Assembly (NCBI RefSeq): GCF_031178195.1 | Contig: NZ_JAPSJL010000003.1 | Span: forward strand, 248,001 to 312,000 | DNA length: 64,000 nt | Reading direction: 5' to 3' | DNA from: Zhihengliuella sp. | GTDB lineage: Bacteria > Actinomycetota > Actinomycetes > Actinomycetales > Micrococcaceae | In this document: one piece after another, positions 24,101-32,642 of the stretch | Layout of the letters: each line of letters begins with the position of its first letter | How positions within the stretch are numbered: position 1 is the stretch's first letter | Position numbers and translations under genes: made by a program | The notes under the pieces: generated by a model | Databases searched by the model: none | Told to the model about the DNA's origin: nothing | What the model saw: only the letters and a program-made list of their open reading frames with translations

Positions 24101-24453
24101 TCGGCGACCCCGTCGAGTGCGGAACGGAGCCCGGACTCGACCTCGCCCCGGTCCGCGTCGAAGTCCGAGCCGACGGTGATGACGGAGACCGACTGCTGCG
24201 ACTCGCTGGAGACGGACTCCACGCCGTCGACCGTCTCCAGCGCGCGGCTCAGGGGGAGCCCCACCTGCTCGTCGACGACCTCCGGGCTGGCCCCGGGCAG
24301 CGCCGTCACCACCGTGGTTCGCGGGAACTCGATGTCCGGGATGAGCTCCTGCTTCAGGGAGGCCATGGAGTAAAGGCCGGCGGCGGCGATGGCGAGCGTC
24401 AGGAGCGCGACGACGGCCCGGTTCTTCAAGCTCAGTCGGGCGAGGAACTGCAC
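21181..24453 (-). CDS. RND-family efflux permease (AcrB-like)
   Basis: A 1090-aa proton-driven exporter. An N-terminal helix (MQFLARLSLKNRAVVALLTL) is followed by the first porter loop, helices 2-6, a second porter loop and helices 8-12. The RND motif LTLGALTISIGRVVDDSIVVIENI carries the paired aspartates for proton relay, and LIGIVVTNAIVLIDLVNQYR is its second-half counterpart. A Gly/Ala/Pro-rich insert of about 50 residues sits near residue 250. This group occurs widely in Gram-positives without an outer-membrane channel. The gene directly downstream of a 218-aa unknown gene on the same strand has no membrane-fusion signature nearby. Confidence 0.9.
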   Translation of the reverse strand: MQFLARLSLKNRAVVALLTLAIAAAGLYSMASLKQELIPDIEFPRTTVVTALPGASPEVVDEQVGLPLSRALETVDGVESVSSESQQSVSVITVGSDFDADRGEVESGLRSALDGVADELPEGAEPEIVAGSLSDIPAVMLTVSSTAPAEELAGTLREDFVPALRGIDGVRDVTLAGGTTQRVTITPDEEALSAAGLTPQAFQSALEANGETLPAGSVPVDGQNVTVQAGQALETIDALRELPLLPGSDTGAGAGAGSGARPDPGAGPGGGADAEAGPGLPGTEAPGAPIPPADPVPLGDVAAVELAAEPADSITRTNGEPSVSVTITKLPDADVVRLSHAVAAALPAATDALSVDAEVTTIFDQAPFIEESIRHLALEGALGLLFAVVVILLFLFSLRATIVTAVSIPLSVLVTFAALHASGYSLNMLTLGALTISIGRVVDDSIVVIENIKRHLSYGEPKSVAIFTAVREVAGAITSSTVATVVVFLPIVFVSDMVGELFRPFSLTVTIAMLSSLLVALTIVPVLAYWFMRPPADDVDPDAVRRAAEGKEASARLQRAYLPLLRRTQRRPLATLLAAVVLLAGTAAVVPLLKVDFLGSAGSNTYRVTQEFDAAASLESISETAESTEEALLGIDGVESVLLTVGGDGFARDTSTGTFMVTADAGADQARIRDEIETAVAALEAGEDIGLGEASAVGSGTVEVELSANDAEALAAASARVVEALAGIEHADEPVSDLGSTQASLQVRVDRPAAAEAGLTELQVASLVAAAGNERPIGQVRLAGENLDVVVLGGNSYEAEEELRTLPLPSPTGSLVLDDVADVVETEVRDSVTRSGEDLVATVALTPEEGRLGEVSDAVAGRLAGIDLPDGATYGIGGATADQTEAFEQLGLAMLAAVAIVYVLLVATFRSLVQPLILLVSVPFAATGALLLLLVTGRPLAVASLIGMLMLIGIVVTNAIVLIDLVNQYRAQGQDLHDAVENGARQRLRPILMTALATICALTPMALGVTGSSGFISQDLAIVVIGGLVSSTALTLILVPVLYRLFEGRQERRRGQRPREPETALIDLVAAGEPLPSRRALRARRDAPYA

Positions 24454-24467
24454 GGTCGGCCCTCCGG

Positions 24468-25124
24468 CTACGGCGTGAAGTCGACGACGGCCACGAAGCC
24501 GCGGCCGGTGAGCACGGGAGCCTCCTCCGAGCCGCGGACGGCGTCGAACACCTCCACGTCGGCGGTGGCGCCCTCGACGGGGTGGCCGGAGCCGTCGCCC
24601 GGGTGAGCGACGGCGCGGCCCTCGAGGAGCACGCCGAACTGGGCGCCGCCCTCGGTCCCGAAGAGCGGCAGGGAGCGCGTCTTGGACAGCTCCATGATCG
24701 TCACCCGGACACCGAGCGGCTCGCCGGGCTGGCGCGCCCCGGTGTCCCGTGCCCCGGTCTCGGCCTGGAGGAGGACGCCGGGACCGGTCGGGAGGGAGAT
24801 CTCGGCGGGCGTACCGCCGTCGTACGGGAACGGCCGGTACCGCTCGAGCGCGTGCTCGACCTGCGGGGTGCCCACGCGGAGCGCGACGAGCTCGCCGTCG
24901 ACGAGCGTCGCGACGCGCTCGCCCGGGCCGGGGGCGGGGAGCGCGCCGGCTCGGTCGACCATCGTGAGGGCCAGGCGCCAGCCGTCGCCCGCGGCGATCT
25001 CGCGGGTCTTGCCGCAGGCGCTGCCCGCGTCGCCGTCCGCGCCGCTGCCGTCCCCGCTCCAGGGGGTGGGCCGGAGGTCGGCGAGACGGATGATCCGGCG
25101 CGTGCTCTGCTCAGGGGATGCCAT
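24468..25124 (-). CDS. Hypothetical protein, possibly accessory to the RND exporter
   Basis: A 218-aa protein of unknown family. It has no signal peptide or membrane helix. The N-terminal third is Gly/Asp/Ala-rich; the remainder looks like beta-strands (VATLVDGELVALRVG, GVLLQAETGA, VRVTIMEL). The C-terminal GRGFVAVVDFTP ends 14 nt before the RND start, so the two genes probably share a transcript. It reads somewhat like the cytoplasmic remnant of a periplasmic adaptor, but I see no lipoyl or barrel motif and cannot assign it. Confidence 0.55.
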   Translation of the reverse strand: MASPEQSTRRIIRLADLRPTPWSGDGSGADGDAGSACGKTREIAAGDGWRLALTMVDRAGALPAPGPGERVATLVDGELVALRVGTPQVEHALERYRPFPYDGGTPAEISLPTGPGVLLQAETGARDTGARQPGEPLGVRVTIMELSKTRSLPLFGTEGGAQFGVLLEGRAVAHPGDGSGHPVEGATADVEVFDAVRGSEEAPVLTGRGFVAVVDFTP

Positions 25125-25179
25125 GTCAGAAGACTACGCGGAGAGTGGCCCGGCCGCCGGGGCGTGATAGACAGGAGTC

Positions 25180-25677
25180 ATGACTGACATCACTTTGCAG
25201 GGATCCCCCGTCTCGACCGTGGGCGAGCTGCCCGCCGTGGGCTCGCAGGCGCCGGAGTTCACCCTCGTCGGCACCGACCTCTCCGAGGTCTCCTCCGCCG
25301 ACTTCGCGGGCCAGCGCGTCCTGCTCAACATCTTCCCGAGCCTGGACACCGACGTCTGCGCCGCGAGCGTGCGCACGTTCAACCAGCGTGCCGCCGAGCT
25401 GGAGAACACCGCCGTCGTGTGCGTCTCCGCCGACCTGCCGTTCGCCCTGGGCCGCTTCTGCGGCGACGAGGGCATCGAGAACGTCGTCGCCGCGTCCTCC
25501 TTCCGCTCCAGCTTCGCCCAGGACTTCGGCACCGAGGTCGCGGACGGCCCGCTGGCCGGCCTCAACTCGCGCGCCATCGTCCTGATCGACGCCGACGGCA
25601 AGGTTTCCTACACCCAGCAGGTCCCCGAGATCACCGACGAGCCGGACTACGACGCCGCCGTCGCAGCCATCTCCTAA
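25180..25677 (+). CDS. tpx: Thiol peroxidase
   Basis: A 165-aa 2-Cys peroxiredoxin of the Tpx subfamily that reduces hydroperoxides using thioredoxin. The peroxidatic Cys60 lies in SLDTDVCAASVRTFN and the resolving Cys94 in LGRFCGDEG, the same spacing as in E. coli Tpx. Soluble, monocistronic, with a strong terminator downstream. Confidence 0.96.
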   Translation: MTDITLQGSPVSTVGELPAVGSQAPEFTLVGTDLSEVSSADFAGQRVLLNIFPSLDTDVCAASVRTFNQRAAELENTAVVCVSADLPFALGRFCGDEGIENVVAASSFRSSFAQDFGTEVADGPLAGLNSRAIVLIDADGKVSYTQQVPEITDEPDYDAAVAAIS

Positions 25678-25732
25678 CAAGCACCGCAGCCGTCCCGGAC
25701 AGGTCTCGGGGCGGTTCCGACCCGCATCACGA

Positions 25733-25777
25733 AGGACCCCCGGCGGGGATCGACTGCGATCCTCCGTCGGGGGTCCT
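25733..25777. terminator. Intrinsic terminator hairpin after tpx
   Basis: Long imperfect stem: AGGACCCCCGGCGGGGATCG (25733-25752), loop ACTG, CGATCCTCCGTCGGGGGTCCT (25757-25777). It lies between tpx and the convergent phosphotransferase and probably serves both directions. Confidence 0.8.
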
Positions 25778-25805
25778 CTGCGTCCGGCGGGCGGGCTCTC
25801 CGCGC

Positions 25806-26720
25806 TCAGCGGGCCGCGAGCGCCGCTGCCTCGATCCGCGGCAGCGTCTTGCGGTAGAGCCTGGCCCAGTTCGGGCGGTCCGAGCGCAGGCTCGCGTTGT
25901 AGACGGCCTCCAGCGCCATCGCGCCGTCCCAGACGGCGGCCCGCCGCGCCTCGTCCCGGTCCGCGGCGATCAGCGGCACCAGCTCCTTGCCGTGCCACAT
26001 GCCCAGGTAGGCCGCATTGAGCGCCGGATCCCAGTCCGCGGCGAGGTCCCAGTCGAGGATCCCGAGCAGCCGGTCCCCGTCCCAGTGCATGTTGTGCCCG
26101 GCGAGGTCGCCGTGCACGAGGCCGCCCGGCACGTCGGCGAACGCCTCGATGCGCGCGAGCACCGCCTCCGCCGACGGGGCCGCCGCCTCCGGGAGGGCCG
26201 CCACGGCTGCCGCCCGCTTCCGGGCCGTCCAGGGGCCGCGGTAGGCGAAGGGGCGCGCGAGCAGGGGCCGCAGCGGCTCCACGTCGATGCCGGCGAGGCA
26301 TTCGACGACGTCCCGCAGGGCGGCCGGGTCCCCGCGGTGCGGCTCGTGCGCACGGCCGGGCACGAACTCCTGCACGACGGCGGCCGGCACCGGGGGCGTC
26401 GACGCCGGACGGGACGCCCCGGGGCGCGCGGAGACCGCGGCGCCGGGGTCCGCGACGTGCCGATCCTCCGCCTGCCACACGGGCGTCAGCGACCTCGGGA
26501 CACGGTAGGGCAGCAGCGGCGCCAGGGCGTCGGCCAGGGCGGTGCGTCGCGGCAGCTCGGCGGCGGCCGCCGCGTTGCGGGCCATCCGCAGCACGGCCTC
26601 CCCGTCGGCCACGAGGACCAGGTGGAACTGCCCGCCCTCCTCGACCACGCCGTCGTGCCAGGCGGGGCCCGGGAGGAGCCCCTCGGCGAGCTGGATCTCG
26701 GCCGGGGTCGGTGCACGCAT
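25806..26720 (-). CDS. Phosphotransferase, APH family
   Basis: A 304-aa kinase-fold enzyme, distinct from the one at 16638. The catalytic loop is VHGDLAGHNMHWDGDRLLG, with the metal site GILDWDLAADWDPALN. FHLVLVADGEAVLRMAR near the start is the nucleotide-binding strand pair. The ATG at 26720 is set by a divergent partner whose ATG is only 12 nt away. The substrate is unknown. Confidence 0.8.
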   Translation of the reverse strand: MRAPTPAEIQLAEGLLPGPAWHDGVVEEGGQFHLVLVADGEAVLRMARNAAAAAELPRRTALADALAPLLPYRVPRSLTPVWQAEDRHVADPGAAVSARPGASRPASTPPVPAAVVQEFVPGRAHEPHRGDPAALRDVVECLAGIDVEPLRPLLARPFAYRGPWTARKRAAAVAALPEAAAPSAEAVLARIEAFADVPGGLVHGDLAGHNMHWDGDRLLGILDWDLAADWDPALNAAYLGMWHGKELVPLIAADRDEARRAAVWDGAMALEAVYNASLRSDRPNWARLYRKTLPRIEAAALAAR

Positions 26721-26732
26721 ACCATCGATCCT

Positions 26733-27581
26733 ATGAGCTCCCGGTCCATGCCGTCCCGGCCCACGCCCTCGCGTCCGGAACAGTCCCGCCCCTCGCGTGC
26801 GAGGACGGACGCGCCCGACGCGGCGGCGCGCGGGCGGCTGCGCTGGGAGCTCGCGCTGGTGCTGGGCCTCTCGCTCGGCCGGTCCGCGGTCTACTCGGTG
26901 GTCGAGCTGGCCGACAAAGTGACGCGCGGACCGCTGGGGGAGCAGACCACCAGCATGAACACCCCGCTGGACGAGCGGCCGGTCTTCGACCTCCTCTACC
27001 AGCTCCTGGACATCTTCTTCTCCCTCGTCCCCGTGGCGCTGGCTCTGTACTTCCTGGCCGCGCCGCTGCGGAGGGGACTGCGGATCCTGGGGTTCGACCT
27101 CCGTCGGCCGGGACGGGACGCGGCCCTGGGCGTCGGGCTCCTCGTCGCCATCGGCGTCGGCACGCTCGGCGTCTACGCCGCGGGGCGTGCCCTCGGGATC
27201 ACCACGGCGATCGTGCCGGCCGCGCTCGACGACCACTGGTGGACGATCCCCGTCTTGGTGCTCTCGGCGATCCGGCACGGGATCCTCGAGGAGGTGATCG
27301 TCGTCGGATTCCTCTTCCACCACCTGCGCCGCCTGGGCTGGGGCGGGGGTCCGGCGGGGATCTGGGGCGTGATCGCGGTCAGCGCGCTGCTACGGGGCAG
27401 CTACCACCTCTACCAGGGCGTCGGCCCCTTCGTCGGGAACGTCGTCATGGGCGTCGTCTTCGGCTGGATCTACGCGCGCTATGGACGCGTGATGCCGCTC
27501 GTCGTCGCGCACGCGCTGCTCGACATCGCCGGGTTCGTCGGGTACGCGCTGCTGGGCTCGGCGACCGGTTTCGGGGTCTGA
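26733..27581 (+). CDS. CPBP-family intramembrane glutamic endopeptidase
   Basis: A 282-aa membrane protein with about eight helices after a 40-residue Ser/Pro/Arg-rich N-terminus. CPBP (Abi/CAAX) motifs: EEVIVVGFL supplies the two glutamates, SALLRGSYHLYQG the second motif histidine, and VVAHALLDIAGF the third histidine. The first motif lacks the usual Arg (EExxxR). Family members cleave membrane peptides, and some act in bacteriocin self-immunity. Divergent from the phosphotransferase with overlapping promoter space. Confidence 0.85.
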   Translation: MSSRSMPSRPTPSRPEQSRPSRARTDAPDAAARGRLRWELALVLGLSLGRSAVYSVVELADKVTRGPLGEQTTSMNTPLDERPVFDLLYQLLDIFFSLVPVALALYFLAAPLRRGLRILGFDLRRPGRDAALGVGLLVAIGVGTLGVYAAGRALGITTAIVPAALDDHWWTIPVLVLSAIRHGILEEVIVVGFLFHHLRRLGWGGGPAGIWGVIAVSALLRGSYHLYQGVGPFVGNVVMGVVFGWIYARYGRVMPLVVAHALLDIAGFVGYALLGSATGFGV

Positions 27582-27584
27582 GCG

Positions 27585-28166
27585 TCAGCCCAGTATCTCG
27601 ACCCAGACGTTGTCGCTGACGCGGGTCAGCCCCTCGTCCGCCGGAGGCGTGTAGCCGTCCGCGACCAGATGGGCGACGCGCTCCGGCGTCGTGCTGGCCC
27701 GGACGAGCGCGAACGTCTCGTGCTCCAGCGGAGCGCAGCCGCCGGAGAACTCGTAGGTCCGCTGCGGCGAGAAGATCGCCACGCAGACCTCGTCCGCCTG
27801 GTCGGAGCGGCCGAGGTAGTACTCGATGCGGTCGTCGTCGGCCCCGGCGAAGCGGATGGACTCGGCCTCCATGAAGTCCGCCTCGATGATCTGCGCGGGG
27901 ATCTCGCGACTCGACTCCGGGGTGTCCAACAGGGCGAGGGTGGGCGGAGGCGGCGACGCGCACGCACTGGCTCCGAGCAGGAGAGCGGGGAGCAGGAGCG
28001 CGCCGAGCACGACGGCCCCGACGGACCGACTCGCCCACGGGGCGCGTCGACCACGTGGCGCCCCGCCGGGCCCTTCGCGGGGCGGGCCTCCGGCGGCGCC
28101 CGGCGGCCGCGGACCCGCGTCCGCCGCCGAGTCGCGCCGAGCGCGGTCCGAACCTGTTCTCCGCAT
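27585..28166 (-). CDS. Secreted or lipid-anchored protein, unknown function
   Basis: A 193-aa protein. About 45 positively charged residues lead to a hydrophobic segment (GAVVLGALLLPALLLGASAC) that ends in a cysteine. ASAC is a poor lipobox, so lipidation is possible but unsure. The mature part is about 120 residues with two cysteines (DEVCVAIF, SGGCAPLE) and no known motif. It converges tail-to-tail with the CPBP gene (stops 4 nt apart). A shorter start, such as an internal GTG, may be the real one because the N-terminal extension is unusually long. Confidence 0.6.
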   Translation of the reverse strand: MRRTGSDRARRDSAADAGPRPPGAAGGPPREGPGGAPRGRRAPWASRSVGAVVLGALLLPALLLGASACASPPPPTLALLDTPESSREIPAQIIEADFMEAESIRFAGADDDRIEYYLGRSDQADEVCVAIFSPQRTYEFSGGCAPLEHETFALVRASTTPERVAHLVADGYTPPADEGLTRVSDNVWVEILG

Positions 28167-28257
28167 GTGCCTACGCCCCCCATGATGCGCCTGCCGTGAT
28201 GTCGTTGCGCCGAATCTAGTCCGCGCGGTCCCTCCGTGCCAGTGCCGGTGCGGCCGG

Positions 28258-28905
28258 CTAGAGCGTGACCAGACCGTGCGGCGTCATGAAGGAGACGGAG
28301 AGGATGCCGGGCGCGCCGTTCGGCGCCTGCCAGTCCACCGTCACCTCGCCCAGCGGGGACTTCTCCGGGCGGCCGAGCCAGTCCCGGACGCGGTCGCGTG
28401 AGCCGGCGATGCAGATCTGCGCGATCTGCCCCTCCGGGCTCTCCACGGCCTGGGACGGGTGGAGCTTCTCGGTGCCGTGGTCCCACTGGATCATGTAGGG
28501 CACCTGCGGGTCGGCGAGCAGGCCCTTGATGCCGATCTGCTGCCAGGTCAGCTCCTGCCCGTCGGGGAACTTGCGATTGCCGGGCACACGGCTGCGGCCC
28601 AGGCGTTCCTCGAAGGGGGTCAGGTCGTCCACTGCGACGACCCATCCCATCCAGCCCCCGCCCATCTCCGAGCGGGCGCGGACGGCCTGGCCGAAAGGCG
28701 CCTTGTCGCTCGCCGGGTGGGCCAGGACCTCGACGACCTCGAGGTACTGGTTGTTGCGCAGCGGGAAGATGACGTTCCGGGTTCCGAAGCGAGGATGGAC
28801 TCCTCCCTTGACGGATTCGATGCCGAGTTCGTCAGCGATCCGGTCGGCCGTGGCGGTCAGGCCGTCGGGGCCGCAAGCATAGGAAACATGGTCCAACCTC
28901 ATCAT
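28258..28905 (-). CDS. VOC-superfamily (glyoxalase-like) protein
   Basis: A 215-aa protein of the vicinal oxygen chelate fold (Glyoxalase_3-type). It starts MMRLDHVSYACGPDGL, followed by GGVHPRFGTRNVIFPLRNNQYLEVVE (the repeated beta-alpha-beta-beta-beta module), then a second module ending SVSFMTPHGLVTL. His and Glu positions fit metal binding, but the reaction is unknown. It is the last leftward gene before the methionine riboswitch. Confidence 0.78.
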   Translation of the reverse strand: MMRLDHVSYACGPDGLTATADRIADELGIESVKGGVHPRFGTRNVIFPLRNNQYLEVVEVLAHPASDKAPFGQAVRARSEMGGGWMGWVVAVDDLTPFEERLGRSRVPGNRKFPDGQELTWQQIGIKGLLADPQVPYMIQWDHGTEKLHPSQAVESPEGQIAQICIAGSRDRVRDWLGRPEKSPLGEVTVDWQAPNGAPGILSVSFMTPHGLVTL

Positions 28906-29067
28906 GTCCTCATGATGGCACTATGTGATGGACGTCTCGAAATTAGGCTGCCCTTACTTGCAGTCCGGGCCCGGCTCGACGGCTCCCGGGGGCGGGACCG
29001 AGTGTGTGTCCGGCTGTTGAGAGCGGGCTTGCACGGCGGCGGCTCTTCGTCGAAACTTGGGAACCAA

Positions 29068-29190
29068 GGTCATGAGTGCCAGCGCGAAACCCCGGTTTGC
29101 TGGCCGGCAACCCTCACACTCGCGGTGGGGTGCCCCGGGTGAAGACCCGGCTCCGCTCGAAAACGATGCGGGGCAAGCGCGGGAACGCCT
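29068..29190 (+). ncRNA. SAM-IV riboswitch
   Basis: The leader of the methionine operon has the SAM-IV core: GGTCATGAGTGCCAGCG (29068-29084), CCCCGGTTTGCTGGCCGGCA (29090-29109), then GGTGGGGTGCCCCGGGTGAA (29124-29143) closing with GACC (29144-29147), which pairs with GGTC at 29068. A second hairpin and a likely pseudoknot segment follow (29150-29190). SAM-IV is an actinobacterial class that lowers expression of sulfur-amino-acid genes when S-adenosylmethionine is abundant. The 3' edge is approximate. Confidence 0.88.
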
Positions 29191-29300
29191 TCCCACCTGC
29201 CGTACCCGTCGGACCGCTGCCGTCCGACGGCCCTCGCCCTCCGGCGTCGGCACGGCTCGGCACGAGGGCTGGCGGTCCCCGGAATCCAGAGGGGAACAGC

Positions 29301-30719
29301 ATGTCAGAGCAGAACACCAACCCGACCGCACAGCCCGGAGCGTGGGCCTTCGAGACCCGTCAGATCCACGCGGGCCAGACCCCCGACGCGGCGACCGGCG
29401 CCCGGGCCCTGCCGATCTACCAGACGACGTCGTTCGTCTTCCCGAGTGCCGAGAGCGCCGCCGCGCGCTTCGCGCTCGCCGAGCTCGAGCCGATCTACAC
29501 GCGCATCGGCAACCCGACGCAGGACGCCGTCGAGCAGCGCATCGCCGACCTGGAAGGCGGCGTCGGCGCGCTGCTGCTGGCCTCCGGCCAGGCGGCGACC
29601 ACGTACGCGCTCCTCAACATCGCCGAGGCCGGGGACCACATCGTCGCCAGCCCGAGCCTCTACGGGGGAACGCAGAACCTGTTCAAGCACACGCTGAAGA
29701 AGTTCGGGCTCGAGGTCACCTTCGTGACCGATCCGGACGATCTCGACGCGTGGCGGGCCGCGGTCCGCCCGAACACCAAGGCGTTCTTCGCCGAGGTCGT
29801 CTCCAACCCGCGCCAGGACGTGCTGGACATCGAGGGGGTCTCGGCCATCGCCCACGGTGCCGGCGTCCCCCTCATCGTGGACAACACGCTCGCCACCCCG
29901 TACCTGATCCGCCCGCTCGAGTGGGGCGCCGACGTCGTGGTGCACTCGGCCACGAAGTACCTCGGCGGGCACGGCACCGCGATCGCCGGCGTGATCGTCG
30001 ACGGCGGCACGTTCGACTACGCCGCCGACCCGGAGCGGTTCCCGGGCTTCAACACCCCGGACGAGTCCTACAACGGGCTCGTCTTCGCCCGGGACCTCGG
30101 CGTCGGCGGCGCGCTCGGCGCCAACCTCGCGTACATCCTCAAGGCGCGCGTGCAGCTGCTGCGCGACCTCGGGTCCTCCGTGGCGCCGCTGAACGCCTTC
30201 CTGATCGCCCAGGGCCTCGAGACGCTGAGCCTGCGCGTGGAGCGCCACGTGGCCAACGCGCAGCGCGTCGCCGAGTGGCTCGAAGGGCGCGACGACGTCC
30301 TCTCGGTCGCGTACGCGGGACTGCCGTCCAGCCCCTGGTACGAGCGCGGCCGCAAGTACGGGCCACGCGGCACGGGCGCCGTCGTCGCGTTCGAGCTGGC
30401 CAGTGGAGCCGAGGCGGGGCAGGCCTTCGTCGACGGGCTCACCCTGCATTCGCATGTGGCCAACATCGGCGACGTCCGCTCGCTCGTCATCCACCCGGCG
30501 TCCACCACGCACGCGCAGCTCACCGAGGAGGAGCAGCGGGCCGCCGGCGTCACGCCGGGCCTGGTCCGGGTGGCGGTCGGCATCGAGCACGTGGACGACA
30601 TCCTCGCGGACCTCGAGGCGGGCTTCCGCGCCGCCGCCGAGGTCGCGGGGGCGTCCTCCGGTGCGGTCTCCGGCGGGACGGCTGAGGCCCCGGCCGGCGT
30701 CGAAGCCCCGGTGAAGTGA
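29301..30719 (+). CDS. metY: O-acetylhomoserine aminocarboxypropyltransferase (sulfhydrylase)
   Basis: A PLP enzyme, 472 aa, that makes homocysteine from O-acetylhomoserine and sulfide, bypassing cystathionine. Signatures: TRQIHAGQTPDAATGARALP near the start, YTRIGNPTQDAVEQRIA, and the Schiff-base lysine in VVHSATKYLGGHG. The ATG at 29301 is chosen because AGGGGAA precedes it; earlier in-frame starts would read through the riboswitch. A 25-residue Ala/Ser-rich tail follows. Overlaps metX by 4 nt (GTGA). Confidence 0.95.
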   Translation: MSEQNTNPTAQPGAWAFETRQIHAGQTPDAATGARALPIYQTTSFVFPSAESAAARFALAELEPIYTRIGNPTQDAVEQRIADLEGGVGALLLASGQAATTYALLNIAEAGDHIVASPSLYGGTQNLFKHTLKKFGLEVTFVTDPDDLDAWRAAVRPNTKAFFAEVVSNPRQDVLDIEGVSAIAHGAGVPLIVDNTLATPYLIRPLEWGADVVVHSATKYLGGHGTAIAGVIVDGGTFDYAADPERFPGFNTPDESYNGLVFARDLGVGGALGANLAYILKARVQLLRDLGSSVAPLNAFLIAQGLETLSLRVERHVANAQRVAEWLEGRDDVLSVAYAGLPSSPWYERGRKYGPRGTGAVVAFELASGAEAGQAFVDGLTLHSHVANIGDVRSLVIHPASTTHAQLTEEEQRAAGVTPGLVRVAVGIEHVDDILADLEAGFRAAAEVAGASSGAVSGGTAEAPAGVEAPVK

Positions 30720-31954
30720 CCAGCGGCATCGAGACGATCAACGAGCTCCGGGGGCGTCAGACCGACGCCCCCGGGGCCTCCCCGCGCGCCGTGGAGGCAC
30801 CGGCGCCGTCGGTGGCCCCGCAGCCGCCGGCCGGGACGCGTCCGGACGGGGACCACCGGGACGGCGTCCTGCAGACGCTGCGCACCGGCGGCTTCGAGTT
30901 CGAGACCGGCGGCGTCCTGCCCTCCGTCGACATCGCCTACGAGACCTGGGGCACGCTCGACGCGGACGGCTCCAACGCCGTGCTCGTCCTGCACGCCCTG
31001 ACCGGCGACACCCACGTCTCCCGCGGCGCCACGGAGCTCCCCGGCTGGTGGGACGACTTCGTGGGGCCGGGCCGGACCGTGGACACGGACCGGTTCTTCG
31101 TCGTGGCGCCGGCCGTCCTGGGCGGCTGCGCCGGCACCACCGGACCGTCCAGCCCGGATCCCGACGGACGGCCGTGGGGCTCGCGCTTCCCGTTCACGAC
31201 CCTGCGGGACACGGTGCGGCTCGAGGCCCGGCTCGCCGACGCCCTCGGGATCGACGCCTGGCGGGCGGTCCTCGGCGGCTCCATGGGCGGGGCACGTGCC
31301 CTGGAATGGGCCGCGACGTTCCCGGACCGCGTACGCGGCTGCGCGGTGCTGGCCGCCACCGCGGCCTCCTCCGCCGAGCAGATCGCGTTCGCGCAGATCC
31401 AGACGCGCGCCATCCGGCTGGACCCCGCGTTCGCCGGCGGCGACTACTACAGCGCCCCGGGCACGCTGGGGGAGGGGCCGGTCGAGGGGCTGGGCATCGC
31501 GCGCCGCCTGGCCCACATCACCTACCGCTCCGACACGGAGTTCGCTGCCCGGTTCGACCGGCTGCCGCAGGGGGACGAGAACCCCCTCGGTGCCGTGACC
31601 GGGCCGCGCGGCCGGTTCCAGATCGAGAGCTACCTGGACCACCAGGCGCGGAAGCTGGCCGGCCGGTTCGACGCCAACGCGTACCTCAGCATCACCGAGG
31701 CGTTGATGAGCCACGACGTCGGCCGGGGGCGGGGCGGCGTCGCGGCCGCCCTGGCCGGCCTGGGGCACATCCGCTTCCTCGTGGCCGCCGTGGACAGCGA
31801 CCGGCTGTACTGGCCGTCCCAGTCGGAGGAGCTGGCCCGCCTGCTGCCCGGGTGCGGCCCGGTGGAGTACATCACCTCGCCGATCGGGCACGACGCCTTC
31901 CTGACGGACGCGCCGCAGCTCTCCGCGGCGCTGCGGGCCACGATCCTCGCCTGA
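30716..31954 (+). CDS. metX: Homoserine O-acetyltransferase
   Basis: Alpha/beta-hydrolase enzyme, 412 aa, that makes O-acetylhomoserine, the substrate of MetY, from homoserine and acetyl-CoA. Signatures: VLVLHALTGDTHVS (oxyanion strand), the nucleophile elbow GGSMGGARALEWA, and the C-terminal Asp (AAVDSDRLYWP) and His (IGHDAFL). The GTG at 30716 gives translational coupling to metY; the first 45 residues are low complexity and absent from most relatives. Confidence 0.95.
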   Translation: MTSGIETINELRGRQTDAPGASPRAVEAPAPSVAPQPPAGTRPDGDHRDGVLQTLRTGGFEFETGGVLPSVDIAYETWGTLDADGSNAVLVLHALTGDTHVSRGATELPGWWDDFVGPGRTVDTDRFFVVAPAVLGGCAGTTGPSSPDPDGRPWGSRFPFTTLRDTVRLEARLADALGIDAWRAVLGGSMGGARALEWAATFPDRVRGCAVLAATAASSAEQIAFAQIQTRAIRLDPAFAGGDYYSAPGTLGEGPVEGLGIARRLAHITYRSDTEFAARFDRLPQGDENPLGAVTGPRGRFQIESYLDHQARKLAGRFDANAYLSITEALMSHDVGRGRGGVAAALAGLGHIRFLVAAVDSDRLYWPSQSEELARLLPGCGPVEYITSPIGHDAFLTDAPQLSAALRATILA

Positions 31955-31980
31955 CCGCGACGACCTGATTGAATGGCGCC

Positions 31981-32637
31981 ATGACGACCTCTACCTGGAA
32001 CCCGACCGTCGTGTGGAATCGGCCGGACGAGCAGCGGGCGGACACCCCGCTGCTCGTCCTGTTCCACGGCTACCTCTCGCACGAGCGCGACCTGATCGGC
32101 CTCGCCCCGATGCTGCCGGAGGAGTTCACCCTCGCCTCGGTCCGCGCGCCCCACGCCCTCGGCCCCGGATTCACCTGGTTCCCGCTCCTCAACGAGCCCG
32201 ACTACTCCTTCGACCGGGTCGCCCGTGCGGTCGACGACGTGATCGGATGGCTCGAGGGCGTCCGCGCCCAGCACAGCTCCGTGACGCTCCTGGGCTTCTC
32301 CATGGGGATGGCGGTGGCCACGTCGGTGCTCCGCCGGCGCCCGGACCTGGCCGACGCCGTCGTGGGCCTCTCCGGCTTCGCGATCCCCGCGGAGGGCGAC
32401 TACTTCGACGACGCGACCCTGCAGGAGCAGCGGCCCCCGCTGTTCTGGGGCCGCGGCGACAGCGACCAGATCATCGCCGAGCCGCTGATCGAGTACACGA
32501 ACGGCTGGGCGCAGGAGCACACGACGCCGACGAAGATGCTCTACACGGGCCTGGCCCACAGCATCAATCCACCGGAGATGGGCCACGTCGGCGAGTTCCT
32601 GCGCCACCACGTCCTCGCGGCGGGCGAACGCGGCTGA
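31981..32637 (+). CDS. Phospholipase/carboxylesterase family hydrolase
   Basis: A 218-aa alpha/beta hydrolase. LLVLFHGYLSHERDLIG holds the oxyanion region, LLGFSMGMAVATSVL the nucleophile Ser, and GRGDSDQIIAEPL and GLAHSINPPEM the Asp and His. This resembles the YpfH/carboxylesterase group acting on short acyl esters. The ATG at 31981 is preferred to a TTG at 31969. It follows metX by 26 nt but lacks an evident link to methionine synthesis. Confidence 0.82.
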   Translation: MTTSTWNPTVVWNRPDEQRADTPLLVLFHGYLSHERDLIGLAPMLPEEFTLASVRAPHALGPGFTWFPLLNEPDYSFDRVARAVDDVIGWLEGVRAQHSSVTLLGFSMGMAVATSVLRRRPDLADAVVGLSGFAIPAEGDYFDDATLQEQRPPLFWGRGDSDQIIAEPLIEYTNGWAQEHTTPTKMLYTGLAHSINPPEMGHVGEFLRHHVLAAGERG

Positions 32638-32642
32638 GCCGA

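Noticed and set aside
26733..27581. Abortive-infection (Abi) gene
   Set aside because: CPBP proteins are sometimes labelled Abi, but no phage-defence neighbour is present.
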